Positions 7,367-15,840 of a stretch of DNA of 25,232 nucleotides are shown one piece after another. The notes under the pieces are model-generated. The model did not search any database, was not told the origin of the DNA, and saw only the letters and a program-made list of their open reading frames with translations. The first letter of the stretch is position 1, and each line of letters begins with the position of its first letter. The position numbers were made by a program, and so were the translations under genes. The stretch comes from Candidatus Paracaedibacteraceae bacterium UBA6184 (GTDB lineage Bacteria > Pseudomonadota > Alphaproteobacteria > UBA6184): positions 1 to 25,232 of the forward strand of contig DITM01000103.1 of assembly GCA_002422845.1 (NCBI GenBank), written 5' to 3'.

Positions 7367-8758
7367 TTACAAATGAATGGCTCTACCAAAAGCGTCCAGG
7401 ACACTTTCATGCATCATTTCCGACAGTGTTGGGTGAGCAAAAATTGTATGCATTAATTCTGATTCCGTGGTTTCTAAAGTTTTTGCAATTCCAAACCCTT
7501 GAATCATTTCAGTAACTTCGGGACCAATTAAATGAGCGCCCAATAATTCCCCTGTCTTTTTATCAAAGATTGTTTTGATGAATCCATCCATTTCACCCAG
7601 TGCAATTGATTTTCCATTTCCAACGGCAGAAAATCGCCCGATATTCAATTCATAGCCAAGTTCTGTTGCTTTTTTCTCGGTTAAACCGATGCTTGCAACT
7701 TGAGGGGATGTGTACGTACATCCTGGAATGTTGAGTTTGTTAATTGAATGTGCATGAAGACCCGCAATTTTTTCTGCACATAAAATACCTTCATGGCTGG
7801 CTTTGTGGGCAAGCCAGGGACCTTGAACAACATCGCCAATGGCATAGACGTCTGGTTCATTCGTTTCGCAGTATTCGTTGGTAAGAATGCGTGTATTTTC
7901 AGTTTTGATTTTGGTTGTGTCTAATCCAATATTTTCAATATTTCCAACGACTCCCACGGCGGCAATGACGCGATCAAAGGAATCTTTGTGTTCCCCTGTT
8001 TCCGTTTTAAGAACAGCATCAACGTTGCCATTTACAACCTTTAATGATTGAACGGTGGTTTTAGTGAGGATCTTAATTCCTTTTGATTCAAAGGCTTTTT
8101 TTGCACGTTCGGAAATTTCATGATCTTCTTGGGGAAGGACTTGATCCATGACTTCAACGATAGTGACGTCGCTGCCAAAAGCATTATAGAATGATGCGAA
8201 TTCTGATCCAATGGCACCACTGCCAACGACCAGAAGTTTTTTTGGAAGGGTTTCTGGGATCATGGCTTCTTTGTACGTCCAAATATATTTTCCATCGGGT
8301 TCAAGACCTGGAAGAATACGAGGACGGGCTCCAGTTGCAATGATAATGTTTTTTGCAGTAAGGTCGATTGTTTTTCCGTCAGAGCTTTTTACTGAAACAG
8401 TCTTGCCGTTCTTGAGTGATCCAACGCCATCAAAGACAGTGACTTTATTTTTCTTTAAAAGATGTTTTACACCTTGAGCCAATTGTGCGGAAACTTTCCT
8501 GGAGCGTTCCACAATTTTTTTCATATCAAACTGCAGGTTTGATGCAGACAGCCCAAATTCGTCTAAATGCTGCATCAGATGATAAACTTCTGCACTGCGA
8601 AGGAGTGCCTTTGTGGGAATACAACCCCAGTTTAAGCAGATTCCACCTAAGTGTTCTTTTTCGACAACTGCTGTTTTTAACCCCAGCTGAGCTGCTCGAA
8701 TTGCAGCAACATATCCGCCGGGGCCAGCGCCAATAACCACTAAATCAAATGTATTCAT
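7367..8758 (-). CDS. lpdA: dihydrolipoyl dehydrogenase (E3)
   Basis: This is the FAD enzyme that reoxidises dihydrolipoyl groups of 2-oxo acid dehydrogenase complexes and passes electrons to NAD+. The sequence shows the FAD loop VVIGAGPGGYVAAIRAA at the start and the redox disulfide C-x4-C in GGICLNWGCIPTKALL. Further along are IIIATGARPR, the NAD loop LLVVGSGAIGSEFASF, YAIGDVVQGPWLAHKA, and the C-terminal catalytic His-Glu pair in HTIFAHPTLSEMMHE. Length is 463 residues from the ATG at 8758. A TTG two codons upstream (8764) is possible but less likely. It is alone rather than next to pdh E1/E2 genes within this window. Between it and lipA are 166 bases with an inverted repeat and a possible promoter. 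Confidence 0.97.
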   Translation of the reverse strand: MNTFDLVVIGAGPGGYVAAIRAAQLGLKTAVVEKEHLGGICLNWGCIPTKALLRSAEVYHLMQHLDEFGLSASNLQFDMKKIVERSRKVSAQLAQGVKHLLKKNKVTVFDGVGSLKNGKTVSVKSSDGKTIDLTAKNIIIATGARPRILPGLEPDGKYIWTYKEAMIPETLPKKLLVVGSGAIGSEFASFYNAFGSDVTIVEVMDQVLPQEDHEISERAKKAFESKGIKILTKTTVQSLKVVNGNVDAVLKTETGEHKDSFDRVIAAVGVVGNIENIGLDTTKIKTENTRILTNEYCETNEPDVYAIGDVVQGPWLAHKASHEGILCAEKIAGLHAHSINKLNIPGCTYTSPQVASIGLTEKKATELGYELNIGRFSAVGNGKSIALGEMDGFIKTIFDKKTGELLGAHLIGPEVTEMIQGFGIAKTLETTESELMHTIFAHPTLSEMMHESVLDAFGRAIHL

Positions 8759-8791
8759 TATCAACCCAATTTGTTTTGGTTTAGTGTAAAG

Positions 8792-8816
8792 AAAAAAGGG
8801 GTTTGACTCAACCCTT
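8792..8816 (-). terminator. possible minus-strand terminator between rnd and lpd, overlapping a promoter-like sequence
   Basis: On the minus strand AAGGGTT, a 6-base loop and AACCCCTT form a 7-bp stem with one bulged C. It runs directly into six T. It could stop transcripts coming from the acpP-rnd operon. The same bases contain TTGAGT, a 17-base spacer and TACACT, a moderate promoter match that would serve lpd about 25 bases downstream. The two readings are not exclusive. Confidence 0.4.
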
Positions 8817-8842
8817 AAGTCGGAGAGTTTTGTTGCATTATT

Positions 8843-8904
8843 ACGGCTTGCAAATGCAAGCCGTGGGTTAAGACCTGGTAGCGCCCCTTTGCGCTATCCA
8901 GGTC
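8843..8904. repeat. two adjacent GC-rich palindromes in the rnd-lpd gap
   Basis: ACGGCTTGCA (8843-8852) and TGCAAGCCGT (8855-8864) form a 10-bp perfect palindrome with a 2-base centre. Seven bases on, GACCTGGTAGCGC (8872-8884) pairs with GCGCTATCCAGGTC (8891-8904) over 12-13 bp with one bulge and a 6-base loop. A degenerate third palindrome (CTCC...GGAG around CGAGCGTAGCGA) follows near 8926-8947. The block is more GC-rich than its surroundings and lies after the rnd stop, in a 210-bp gap. It may terminate the operon, but it lacks a T-run of its own and looks like an intergenic repeat element. Confidence 0.65.
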
Positions 8905-8968
8905 GGGTGGGCGGGTGATGAAGAGTCTCCCGAGCGTAGCGAAGGAGCCTATTTAAGAAATGGCGCTA

Positions 8969-9598
8969 TTAGCGTGTATTAATGCTATGCGCAAAAAGAT
9001 CCTCATGTGCCATTCCCAAGATATCAAGCAGGGCACGCGTATTTAAAAATTCAAAACAATTGTTTGCAATTTCGGTGCGGTTTTCGCGGAGCAATACTAC
9101 ATCCAGTTTTTCTTTTAATTTATGTAAATGAATGACATCTGTTGCAGCATATTCCATTTGTTCGGGGCGTAAGGTTTCAGCGCCCCAATCCGAAGTTTGT
9201 TCCTGTTTAGACAGGTCAACACCTAAAAGCTCTTTACAAAGTTCTTTGAGACTGTGTCGATTCGTGTAGGTGCGAGTTAAGTATGATGCTATTTTTGTAC
9301 AGTATACGGATTTAACTTGAACCTTTAAATAGGCTTGGATCATCATGACGTCAAATCGTGCATAGTGAAAGATCTTTAAAACGGTTGGATCGTTCATTAG
9401 GCGCTTTAAGTTTGGAGCAGCATATGTAGCATCAGGTTTAAAGTGTACCAAATGAACGTTTTGATCAGCATCTGAAAGTTGTACTAAGCATAATCGATCG
9501 CGATTGACGTTGAGTCCCATGGCTTCTGTATCAACGGCAACGCTGCCAATAAATTTAACATCATTGGGTAAGTCGCCAATGTGATAGGTCATCTTCAT
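8969..9598 (-). CDS. rnd: ribonuclease D-type 3'-5' exonuclease, short form
   Basis: This is a DEDDy-family 3'-5' exonuclease, expected to trim RNA 3' ends such as tRNA precursors. The 209 residues carry ExoI VDTEAMGL (Asp23, Glu25), ExoII FHYARFDVMMIQ with its Asp, and ExoIII YAATDVIHLHKL with the Tyr and Asp four residues apart. It lacks the HRDC domains of the roughly 375-residue E. coli RNase D. Such a short catalytic-domain form is common in alphaproteobacteria. The ATG at 9598 overlaps the stop of the upstream penicillin-binding protein gene (TAATG), implying coupled translation. A second ATG two codons later is also possible. It is the last gene of the acpP operon. Confidence 0.9.
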   Translation of the reverse strand: MKMTYHIGDLPNDVKFIGSVAVDTEAMGLNVNRDRLCLVQLSDADQNVHLVHFKPDATYAAPNLKRLMNDPTVLKIFHYARFDVMMIQAYLKVQVKSVYCTKIASYLTRTYTNRHSLKELCKELLGVDLSKQEQTSDWGAETLRPEQMEYAATDVIHLHKLKEKLDVVLLRENRTEIANNCFEFLNTRALLDILGMAHEDLFAHSINTR

Positions 9599-11691
9599 TA
9601 TTCTTCATCCTTTTCATTTTCGGGTTGAGTATCATTTTCGGGTTGAGTATCATTTTCTAGTGCAAGTGATTCTGGGGTAATCTCACGCTCTTCGTCAAGT
9701 GAATCATCGTTAACACTATCGGGTTGTACTAAGCTTAATACTTGATCAATACCGTCAAGAGACCCCTCTGCTGCGGGAATATCTTCTTCGATCGGAGCAG
9801 GTTCTGTTGTTGTGTCACGTGGGTGATTTAGCTCAACGGTAGGAAGCTCCTCGTCATGAGGCTGAGGTGTTACCCACATATCGTGATACATCTTCCACGT
9901 CTCGGCGGGGATGGTTCCCCCCACAAGACCTTTTGTTGGGGAGTCATCATCGTTTCCAGCCCAGATTCCAGTGATGGGACCATTTCGATGTTTGACGTAT
10001 CCCACGAACCAACCATCACGGTGTTTTTGAGTTGTACCACTTTTTCCAGCGGATGGGATATTGTTATTCAGTTTTGAGCGCTTACTAGTTCCATATTGAA
10101 CAGACGCTGAGAATATTTGATCTGTATAGTGAACAACCTGATCACTTAATAGTTTGCGTAATTGAGGTGTTCCAGATTTATAGAGAATCTCATTAGTGGC
10201 TTTGTCTCGGATTTCCACAACGCCATGAGGATACATTTCGTACCCGCCATTTGCGACAACACCAATAGCAGAGGTCATATCGAATAAGGTTACTTCACCG
10301 GATCCCAAGGCAATTGTAAGGTTGCGTTCCAATTTGGTTTTGATACCCAGTCGTCGAACGAGATTGATTAATTTTCCAACACCTGTTTGATGGAGTACTT
10401 TAACAGTGATGGTATTGCTGGAATACGCAAAGGCTTCTTCCAAGGTTAGATCACCACGATATTGGTTGTAGATATTTTTAGGACGCCATTTACCGTAGGA
10501 CTGTTGCGCATCATTCATAACGTCAGAAGGTTTAGACCCATTTTCGAATGCTGCCATATATACGAAGGATTTAAAGGCAGATCCGGGTTGACGTAAAGCT
10601 TGGGTAACGCGGTTGAATTGACTGCGGCTGTAATCTTTTCCGCCAACCATGGCGATGACTTCACCGCCCAAATTCATAGAGATAAGAGCCATTTGTTGAA
10701 AACCAAGTTTTTCGCCGTTTTGAGCAATCATATTTTGAATGGATTTTGTGGCGGCTTCTTGAGCCTGTAAATTAAGGCTGGTGACGACAACTAAGTCACG
10801 ATCGATGTATCCTAGATAGCTTGGCAAAGTATCCATAATCCAATCTGTAAAGTATCTATAAGATCCGGTGTCTGCCCTGCGGTTTAGTAGGCGGTCTTTT
10901 CCAAGTTTTATTTCTGCGTCTCCGGTTGATTTAGATACGTATTTGTATTCGATCATCTTTTTAACTACGGTAATTCCTCTTTCTGCTGAGGCTTTTGGAT
11001 GGCGCAATGGATTGTAACGTGTGGGCGCTTTTAACATACCGGCCAGAATGCCAGCTTCAAAAATGCTGACCTCGCTGAGAGGTTTGAAAAAATAGCGTTG
11101 TGCTGCGGCGTCAAAGCCATAGACACCGGCTCCAAAATCAATACGATTCAAATAAACAGATAGAATCTGATCTTTAGTGAAATGATATTCTAACCATAGG
11201 GATACCAAGAGTTCCTGTACTTTTCGACGAAGAGAGCGATCTGTATAGTGGAATTTCTTTTTGGCTAATAAAAAGTTTTTGGCTAATTGTTGGGTAATGC
11301 TGCTGCCCCCTTGAACAACTTTTCCGCGAATGACGTTGTTAAATAGGGCCCGCGTGAATGAAATGAAATCGATACCGATGTGCTCATAAAACCGATGGTC
11401 TTCGATTGCAAGTACAGCCTGAGGCACATATTTTGGAACCTTGTCTAACGTAATGGTTGTGCCATATAAATCACCATAGGTTGTAAGCATGTCGCCATCT
11501 TTTGTCACCATCGTGATGCTGGGTTTGCGTTCAGACTCTTCTAAGGTGCGAATATTTGGCAGGTCATAGCTGTACCAGGCTATGACGATACCTAAGGCTA
11601 AGAGACCCCACAGGCCTAATTTAAACAATCTTCGAAACCAATTTTTTTTTCGAGGTTTTGGAGATGGCTTTGTATTCTTAGTTTTCGCCAT
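9598..11691 (-). CDS. class A penicillin-binding protein (PBP1A-type bifunctional transglycosylase/transpeptidase)
   Basis: It polymerises lipid II into glycan strands and cross-links the peptides at the outer face of the inner membrane. The 697 residues comprise a basic cytoplasmic tail, one membrane segment (about 20-40) and a GT51 transglycosylase domain with the catalytic Glu in EDHRFYEH (97-104), GGSSITQQLAKN and RKVQELL. The transpeptidase domain follows with SxxK (S371-AF-K374), SSN (424-426) and KSGT (550-553), all intact. The C-terminal tail is acidic and low-complexity and ends in a repeated NDTQPE unit. It is shorter than enteric PBP1A (about 850). It overlaps gmk upstream by 14 bp and rnd downstream by 3 bp. 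The family is sure; mrcA versus another class A name is not. Confidence 0.93.
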   Translation of the reverse strand: MAKTKNTKPSPKPRKKNWFRRLFKLGLWGLLALGIVIAWYSYDLPNIRTLEESERKPSITMVTKDGDMLTTYGDLYGTTITLDKVPKYVPQAVLAIEDHRFYEHIGIDFISFTRALFNNVIRGKVVQGGSSITQQLAKNFLLAKKKFHYTDRSLRRKVQELLVSLWLEYHFTKDQILSVYLNRIDFGAGVYGFDAAAQRYFFKPLSEVSIFEAGILAGMLKAPTRYNPLRHPKASAERGITVVKKMIEYKYVSKSTGDAEIKLGKDRLLNRRADTGSYRYFTDWIMDTLPSYLGYIDRDLVVVTSLNLQAQEAATKSIQNMIAQNGEKLGFQQMALISMNLGGEVIAMVGGKDYSRSQFNRVTQALRQPGSAFKSFVYMAAFENGSKPSDVMNDAQQSYGKWRPKNIYNQYRGDLTLEEAFAYSSNTITVKVLHQTGVGKLINLVRRLGIKTKLERNLTIALGSGEVTLFDMTSAIGVVANGGYEMYPHGVVEIRDKATNEILYKSGTPQLRKLLSDQVVHYTDQIFSASVQYGTSKRSKLNNNIPSAGKSGTTQKHRDGWFVGYVKHRNGPITGIWAGNDDDSPTKGLVGGTIPAETWKMYHDMWVTPQPHDEELPTVELNHPRDTTTEPAPIEEDIPAAEGSLDGIDQVLSLVQPDSVNDDSLDEEREITPESLALENDTQPENDTQPENEKDEE
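9614..9657 (-). repeat. 18-bp in-frame tandem repeat in the PBP tail
   Basis: Two perfect consecutive copies of an 18-base unit (9614-9631, 9632-9649) plus 8 bases of a third encode repeated NDTQPE in the acidic C-terminal tail of the penicillin-binding protein. The unit is a multiple of three, so copy-number changes would keep the frame. Confidence 0.9.
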
Positions 11692-12331
11692 AGGCGTCTC
11701 CTGCGTTTCGTAGGGTATTAATAAAATCGATTAGATCAACTTGACGGAGTCTGCGTAAACGTTCACTTTTAATGATGGAGTGAATAGCGTCGATAGTGTG
11801 ATCTAGGTCTTTGTTAATGACCACATAATCATATTCCGCCCAGTGGGACATTTCATCGGATGCTTTTAAGAGTCGTTGGTTAATGACATCTGGAGGATCT
11901 GATTTGCGATTCTCAAGGCGCAGCTTAAGGTCTTCGAAAGTTGGAGGTAACATAAAAATACGAACCATATCATGTGCATAGGCTTGCGCTAATTGTTGGG
12001 TTCCTTGCCAATCAATCACAAACAGAACATCCCGTCCGTTTTCAAGGGCTTCGTCCACTGTGGACTTGAAGGTGCCATAGTGATTTCCAAAAACGTTTGC
12101 ATGTTCAGCAAAATTATCATTATCAACATGATGCAAGAATTCATCTTTGGAAATGAAGACGTAGTCTTTTCCATGTTCTTCTTGAGGACGAGGGAGGCGC
12201 GTTGTTGCAGAGATTGACTTGTGTAAATTGATATCAGCGTTTAACAGGGCTGTCGCAACCGTTGTTTTGCCTGCCCCTGAGGGAGAGGTCAAAATGATTA
12301 ATATGCCTCTGCGTTTGATGTGGTTATTCAT
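11678..12331 (-). CDS. gmk: guanylate kinase
   Basis: It phosphorylates GMP to GDP with ATP, feeding GTP and dGTP pools. The 217 residues contain the P-loop SPSGAGKTTV (16-25). They continue with SISATTRLPRPQEEHGKDYVF (the GMP-binding S-x-T-T-R-x-P-R-x-x-E segment), VIDWQGTQQL, and IFMLPPTFEDLKLRLENR in the lid region. An ATG at 12331 is preferred because AAAGG sits 6 bases before it; the in-frame TTG at 12337 has no room for a ribosome site. It overlaps mltG upstream by 8 bp (ATGAATAA) and the penicillin-binding protein gene downstream by 14 bp. In many alphaproteobacteria a yicC gene lies between mltG and gmk; none is present here. Confidence 0.96.
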   Translation of the reverse strand: MNNHIKRRGILIILTSPSGAGKTTVATALLNADINLHKSISATTRLPRPQEEHGKDYVFISKDEFLHHVDNDNFAEHANVFGNHYGTFKSTVDEALENGRDVLFVIDWQGTQQLAQAYAHDMVRIFMLPPTFEDLKLRLENRKSDPPDVINQRLLKASDEMSHWAEYDYVVINKDLDHTIDAIHSIIKSERLRRLRQVDLIDFINTLRNAGDAYGEN

Positions 12332-13343
12332 TTGCAACCTTTAATGCGTTTCGTATGCGGCGAATATGTTCCAAGTGTTCTTTGTAGGTTATCGAAAAAC
12401 GATGTGCTTTACCATCGTGTTCTAGAACAAAGTATAATTCATCTGTTGTTGTAGGATGTGCTGCGGCTTCAAGAGCTGCAAGGCCGGGACAACAGATGGG
12501 ACCTTTAGGTAGTCCGGATCGAGTATAAGTGTTGTAATCAGAATCAACCTTTAGATCCTGACGATTTAAAGGACGACCTAATCCTGACTTTCCAAGCGTT
12601 ATTCCATAGATAACGGTAGGGTCAGACTGTAATCGCATGCCTTTTGTTAGTCGATTGATGAATACCCCCGCTATTTTGGGAAGCTCGTCTGGATTAGCAG
12701 CTTCGCGTTCTAACATCGATGCAAAGACAATCAGATCGTGTGTCGATTTAATAAATGGATTTTCGTTCGACTGCATTAATTCATGAGTGACTTTGTCCAT
12801 CGTCGTAATCATCGTTTGAATCAGATGATTGCGATCTTGATGGCGTTGAATGTAATAGGTCGACGGAAAGATGCTGCCTTCTGAGATCGTGCCTGAGATC
12901 GTTCCAGATAGGCGCATGTCCTTGTTAATTTCTGTTAGGATTTCGTGCACCGTCCATCCTTCAGGAAAAGTTAATCGATGAGCTAATACCCAGCCTTTCT
13001 GTAACATAGTCATTATTTCTTGAGGGGCTGCCCCTGCTTTAAAGACATAGTCGCCAGCCATTATTTTAGGTGAACCATTAATAAAGATGGCTCCACTGAT
13101 ACTGATGAGGGGGTGAGGAAGGATGCCTTCATTATACAGGTTATTCAATGTATCCCAAGTTCTTGCATTTTTAGGGATGTTGATTTCTTTTTCTATAAAG
13201 TTATAAGGGGTGGTGAAAATGTACACCAGACTGATAAGGGCGAGAAAGAATGTAAATATTATTAGAATACTGGGCAGAATGTAAAAAGAGCGCCACTTTA
13301 GAGAAGCGCTCTGTTTAAGGCTATTTAGAATTCGTTTAACCAT
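12324..13343 (-). CDS. mltG: endolytic murein transglycosylase MltG
   Basis: MltG (YceG family) is an inner-membrane lytic transglycosylase that cuts nascent glycan strands and so sets their length, working with class A penicillin-binding proteins such as the one encoded two genes on. From the ATG at 13343 the protein has 339 residues: a short basic start, one membrane segment (about 19-43), then the YceG domain with FPEGWTVHEI. ASMLEREA holds the predicted catalytic Glu (about 212). AGVFINRL and MRLQSDPTVIYG follow. The frame continues upstream to 13454 inside fabF, but that part (MIWIWFQRLQ...) is not family-like. ATGGTTAA overlaps the fabF stop, suggesting coupled translation. A short imperfect repeat (SGTISGTISEG) lies mid-protein. 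Confidence 0.94.
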   Translation of the reverse strand: MVKRILNSLKQSASLKWRSFYILPSILIIFTFFLALISLVYIFTTPYNFIEKEINIPKNARTWDTLNNLYNEGILPHPLISISGAIFINGSPKIMAGDYVFKAGAAPQEIMTMLQKGWVLAHRLTFPEGWTVHEILTEINKDMRLSGTISGTISEGSIFPSTYYIQRHQDRNHLIQTMITTMDKVTHELMQSNENPFIKSTHDLIVFASMLEREAANPDELPKIAGVFINRLTKGMRLQSDPTVIYGITLGKSGLGRPLNRQDLKVDSDYNTYTRSGLPKGPICCPGLAALEAAAHPTTTDELYFVLEHDGKAHRFSITYKEHLEHIRRIRNALKVANE

Positions 13344-14601
13344 TCCATTTCGAGAATACAATGGATGCGTTAGTACCACCGAATCCAAATGAGTTACACA
13401 ATACGTGTTCAACCTTACGTTTCTTTGCAACCTTTGGAACCAAATCCAGATCACATCCTTCGTCAGGGTTGTCCAAGTTTAACGTTGGAGGAACAATTTG
13501 ATCACGCATTGCGAGGATACAAAATACAGTTTCAACACCACCTGCTGCCCCTAATAAGTGGCCAATTGCAGATTTTGTAGATGACATTGAAAGATTGTGT
13601 GTGGAGTCTTCTAATAAGCGTTTCACAGCACGATGTTCAATGACGTCGCCCACAGGTGTCGATGTTCCATGTGCATTGATGTAGTCTAACTGATCGGCTG
13701 TTAAACCAGCATCACGCAAGGCTGCTTTCATAGCGCGGTATGCGCCGTTGCCGTCTTCGGGAGGAGAGGTCATGTGATAAGCATCACTGGACATTCCGTA
13801 TCCTTTATATTCGGCATAAATCTTTGCACCACGTTTTAAGGCGTGTTCTAGTTCTTCTAACACAACGATGCCTGAGCCTTCACCCATGACAAAGCCATCT
13901 CGGTCTTTGTCCCAAGGGCGAGATGCTTTTTCGGGAGTGTCGTTATATTTAGTTGAGAGTGCGCGTAGGGCTGCGAAACCGCCGATGCCAATAGGGCACA
14001 CGGAAGATTCGGCAGCACCTGCAACCATGACGTCGGCATCACCATGAAGAATCATGCGAGCAGCATCACCAATAGAGTGAACCCCGCTGGCACAAGCGGT
14101 AACAACGGCATGATTTGGACCTTTGAATCCATAGTTGATTGAAACATGACCTGATAATAAGTTGATCAGGGATGCTGGAATAAAAAATGGGCTTACACGA
14201 CGAGGGCCGCTTTCATGAAGGGTGATTGATGAACGTTCAATTTCAGGCAATCCACCGATACCAGCGCCTAAAGAAACACCAGTACGTTCTTTTTCAGATT
14301 CGTCTTCTGGCATCCAATTGGCGTCTTCTATTGCCATTTTAGCGGCAGCTAATCCAAGATGAATAAATCGATCCATCTTTTTCTGGTCTTTGAAAGGGAC
14401 GTAAGCGTTAATGTCAAATTGACCCGGCTCGGTTCCGTTGGGAACTTGGCCGGCAACTTGGCATGTGAAGTTTTCAGGGTCAAAAGCAGTAATTCTGCTG
14501 ATGCCCGATTTGCCAGCAATTAGATTTTGCCAGGTTGTTTCAACACCGCAACCTAGTGGGGTAACTAAACCTAATCCTGTAACGACAATGCGGCGTTTCA
14601 T
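13336..14601 (-). CDS. fabF: 3-oxoacyl-[acyl-carrier-protein] synthase II
   Basis: FabF condenses malonyl-ACP with acyl-ACP during fatty-acid elongation and acts on the carrier encoded just upstream. The 421 residues match the family length. The catalytic triad is visible: Cys170 in VTACASGVHSIGDA, His311 in NAHGTSTPVGD, and His348 in SSTKSAIGHLLGAAG, with the conserved Lys343. CNSFGFGGTNAS near the C-terminus is also typical. It begins 16 bases after acpP. No Shine-Dalgarno-like purine run is present before its ATG, only an AT-rich stretch, so it may depend on ribosomes arriving from acpP. It overlaps mltG by 8 bp. Confidence 0.98.
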   Translation of the reverse strand: MKRRIVVTGLGLVTPLGCGVETTWQNLIAGKSGISRITAFDPENFTCQVAGQVPNGTEPGQFDINAYVPFKDQKKMDRFIHLGLAAAKMAIEDANWMPEDESEKERTGVSLGAGIGGLPEIERSSITLHESGPRRVSPFFIPASLINLLSGHVSINYGFKGPNHAVVTACASGVHSIGDAARMILHGDADVMVAGAAESSVCPIGIGGFAALRALSTKYNDTPEKASRPWDKDRDGFVMGEGSGIVVLEELEHALKRGAKIYAEYKGYGMSSDAYHMTSPPEDGNGAYRAMKAALRDAGLTADQLDYINAHGTSTPVGDVIEHRAVKRLLEDSTHNLSMSSTKSAIGHLLGAAGGVETVFCILAMRDQIVPPTLNLDNPDEGCDLDLVPKVAKKRKVEHVLCNSFGFGGTNASIVFSKWNG

Positions 14602-14617
14602 AATAAAAATAAATAGG

Positions 14618-14860
14618 TTATTTAGTAGCGTTTTCAGAAAGGAAGCTTACTGCATCCTGAACGCTCATAATTTTTTGAGATGCATCGTCAGAAATTTCGC
14701 AACCGAACTCTTCTTCAAATGCCATAACAACTTCTACTGTGTCTAAGCTGTCTGCACCCAAGTCATCGATGAAACGTGCTTCGAGGGTTACTTTATCTTC
14801 GTCAACGCCAAGTTGTTTAACAATAATTTGTTTTACGCGTTGAAAAATTTGGTCACTCAT
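14618..14860 (-). CDS. acpP: acyl carrier protein
   Basis: This is the carrier for all intermediates of type II fatty-acid synthesis. The 80-residue acidic protein has the phosphopantetheine attachment serine (Ser38) in DLGADSLDTVEVVMAFEEEF, flanked by the usual helices. AAGGA lies 7 bases before the ATG, a strong ribosome site. A near-consensus promoter sits about 60 bases upstream (14920-14947). It is the first gene of the acpP-fabF-mltG-gmk-PBP-rnd unit. Confidence 0.98.
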   Translation of the reverse strand: MSDQIFQRVKQIIVKQLGVDEDKVTLEARFIDDLGADSLDTVEVVMAFEEEFGCEISDDASQKIMSVQDAVSFLSENATK

Positions 14861-14919
14861 GTTGAATCCTTTTTTTAAATGCTTAAATGTTTTTTACCAA
14901 GTGGCTAAAAACAATTCGT

Positions 14920-14947
14920 ATTATAGGTTTTTTTTTCAGACTGTCTA
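14920..14947 (-). promoter_or_regulatory. strong sigma-70-type promoter of the acpP operon
   Basis: On the minus strand TAGACA (5 of 6 consensus, 14942-14947), a 16-base A-rich spacer and a perfect TATAAT (14920-14925) are seen. The predicted start is near 14913, giving a leader of about 50 bases. The position fits high expression of acpP. No operator-like repeat overlaps it. Confidence 0.75.
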
Positions 14948-15126
14948 GTATTTTATGTGATTCTTTTCTTTTCGCAAGATAAACCTAGCATTAGTAGGGA
15001 TGTAATAAAGGTTAACGGTTAAGGTTTGTGTCTGTTCAGAGATGGTTTTCACGCCAAGCGGTGGTTGTTGTTATACAGAGTATGGTCATGTTTGACCCCA
15101 TAGGGGTGGATATAATTGCATTGTTG

Positions 15127-15786
15127 CTAGTGTGTAGATTGTAGGATGTTTGTTCTAGTAAGTTTAGGGATATGAAAACAGCCATTTTTGTGTAAGACAA
15201 GTTTAACATGCCACAGACAATTTTGTCGGGCTTCTTGCTGAAGGCTTTCTTTGAACCTGTTCGGATACATTAGTCCGACTAAGCTATCATTGAAATAGTT
15301 TAGTATCCGTCGGCACTCTTTTATTTTATGACGAAGCTTTTGAGCATCGATGGATGTTTGATCTGGACATGAATTTAACATGGCCTTTAGTTCTGACAAA
15401 TGTGTTTGTTCGTCACGAATGTTTTCCAGTAGCTGAGTTAAGCATTCGGACGCGTCTGAGTGAGAGAGTGTGTGGGATTGTGCTGATCTAGATCTAGACC
15501 CCACATAAGTAACGCAAAATTTTCGCGGGAGAAAGGAGTGCAGAGTTTCTTTTGTGAGCTTAATTAACAGTTGGCTTTCATTTATTCTGTTAGAGAGGTC
15601 TTTAGCATTTTTAGAGGTCTTGTCTTGAAACTTAGGTGTTTTGGACAATGCTTTTAGTTCAGTTAAATATGTTTGTTCGGCCACGAGGTTTGCATTTAAT
15701 TGGCGGACAGATTTTTCTGCAAAAGCGCCGTTGGTGAGTGGGATAAACACTTCAAAGATAAAGATACTTAAAATTATTATTTTCAT
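15127..15786 (-). CDS. secreted protein of unknown function with an internal duplication (219 aa)
   Basis: I do not recognise the family. Residues 1-23 are a signal peptide (MKIIILSIFIFEVFIPLTNG, cleavage after AFA). The mature protein contains two copies of a roughly 50-residue helical unit. Copy one runs from about 30 (LNANLVAEQTYLTELKAL) and copy two from about 119 (LLENIRDEQTHLSELKAM). Each is followed by a second amphipathic helix (LSNRINESQLLIKLTKETL; LRHKIKECRRILNYFNDSL) and a region with F-x-x-R/K-F. Copy one is followed by a Cys-containing, Ser/Arg-rich linker (SRSRSAQSHTLSHS). The C-terminal part has several Cys and His. No enzymatic motif is visible. AAAGG lies about 11 bases before the ATG. 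The next upstream minus-strand gene, 54 bases away, is also a secreted orphan. Confidence 0.65.
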   Translation of the reverse strand: MKIIILSIFIFEVFIPLTNGAFAEKSVRQLNANLVAEQTYLTELKALSKTPKFQDKTSKNAKDLSNRINESQLLIKLTKETLHSFLPRKFCVTYVGSRSRSAQSHTLSHSDASECLTQLLENIRDEQTHLSELKAMLNSCPDQTSIDAQKLRHKIKECRRILNYFNDSLVGLMYPNRFKESLQQEARQNCLWHVKLVLHKNGCFHIPKLTRTNILQSTH

Positions 15787-15840
15787 GTGATAAAAGACCT
15801 TTGATAAAAAAATATATGTTCGTAGATATGATGGTTTAGA

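Noticed and set aside
15111..15116. Plus-strand TATAAT as a promoter
   Set aside because: The TTGACC upstream is only 13 bases away and no plus-strand gene follows; it precedes the 3' end of a minus-strand gene.
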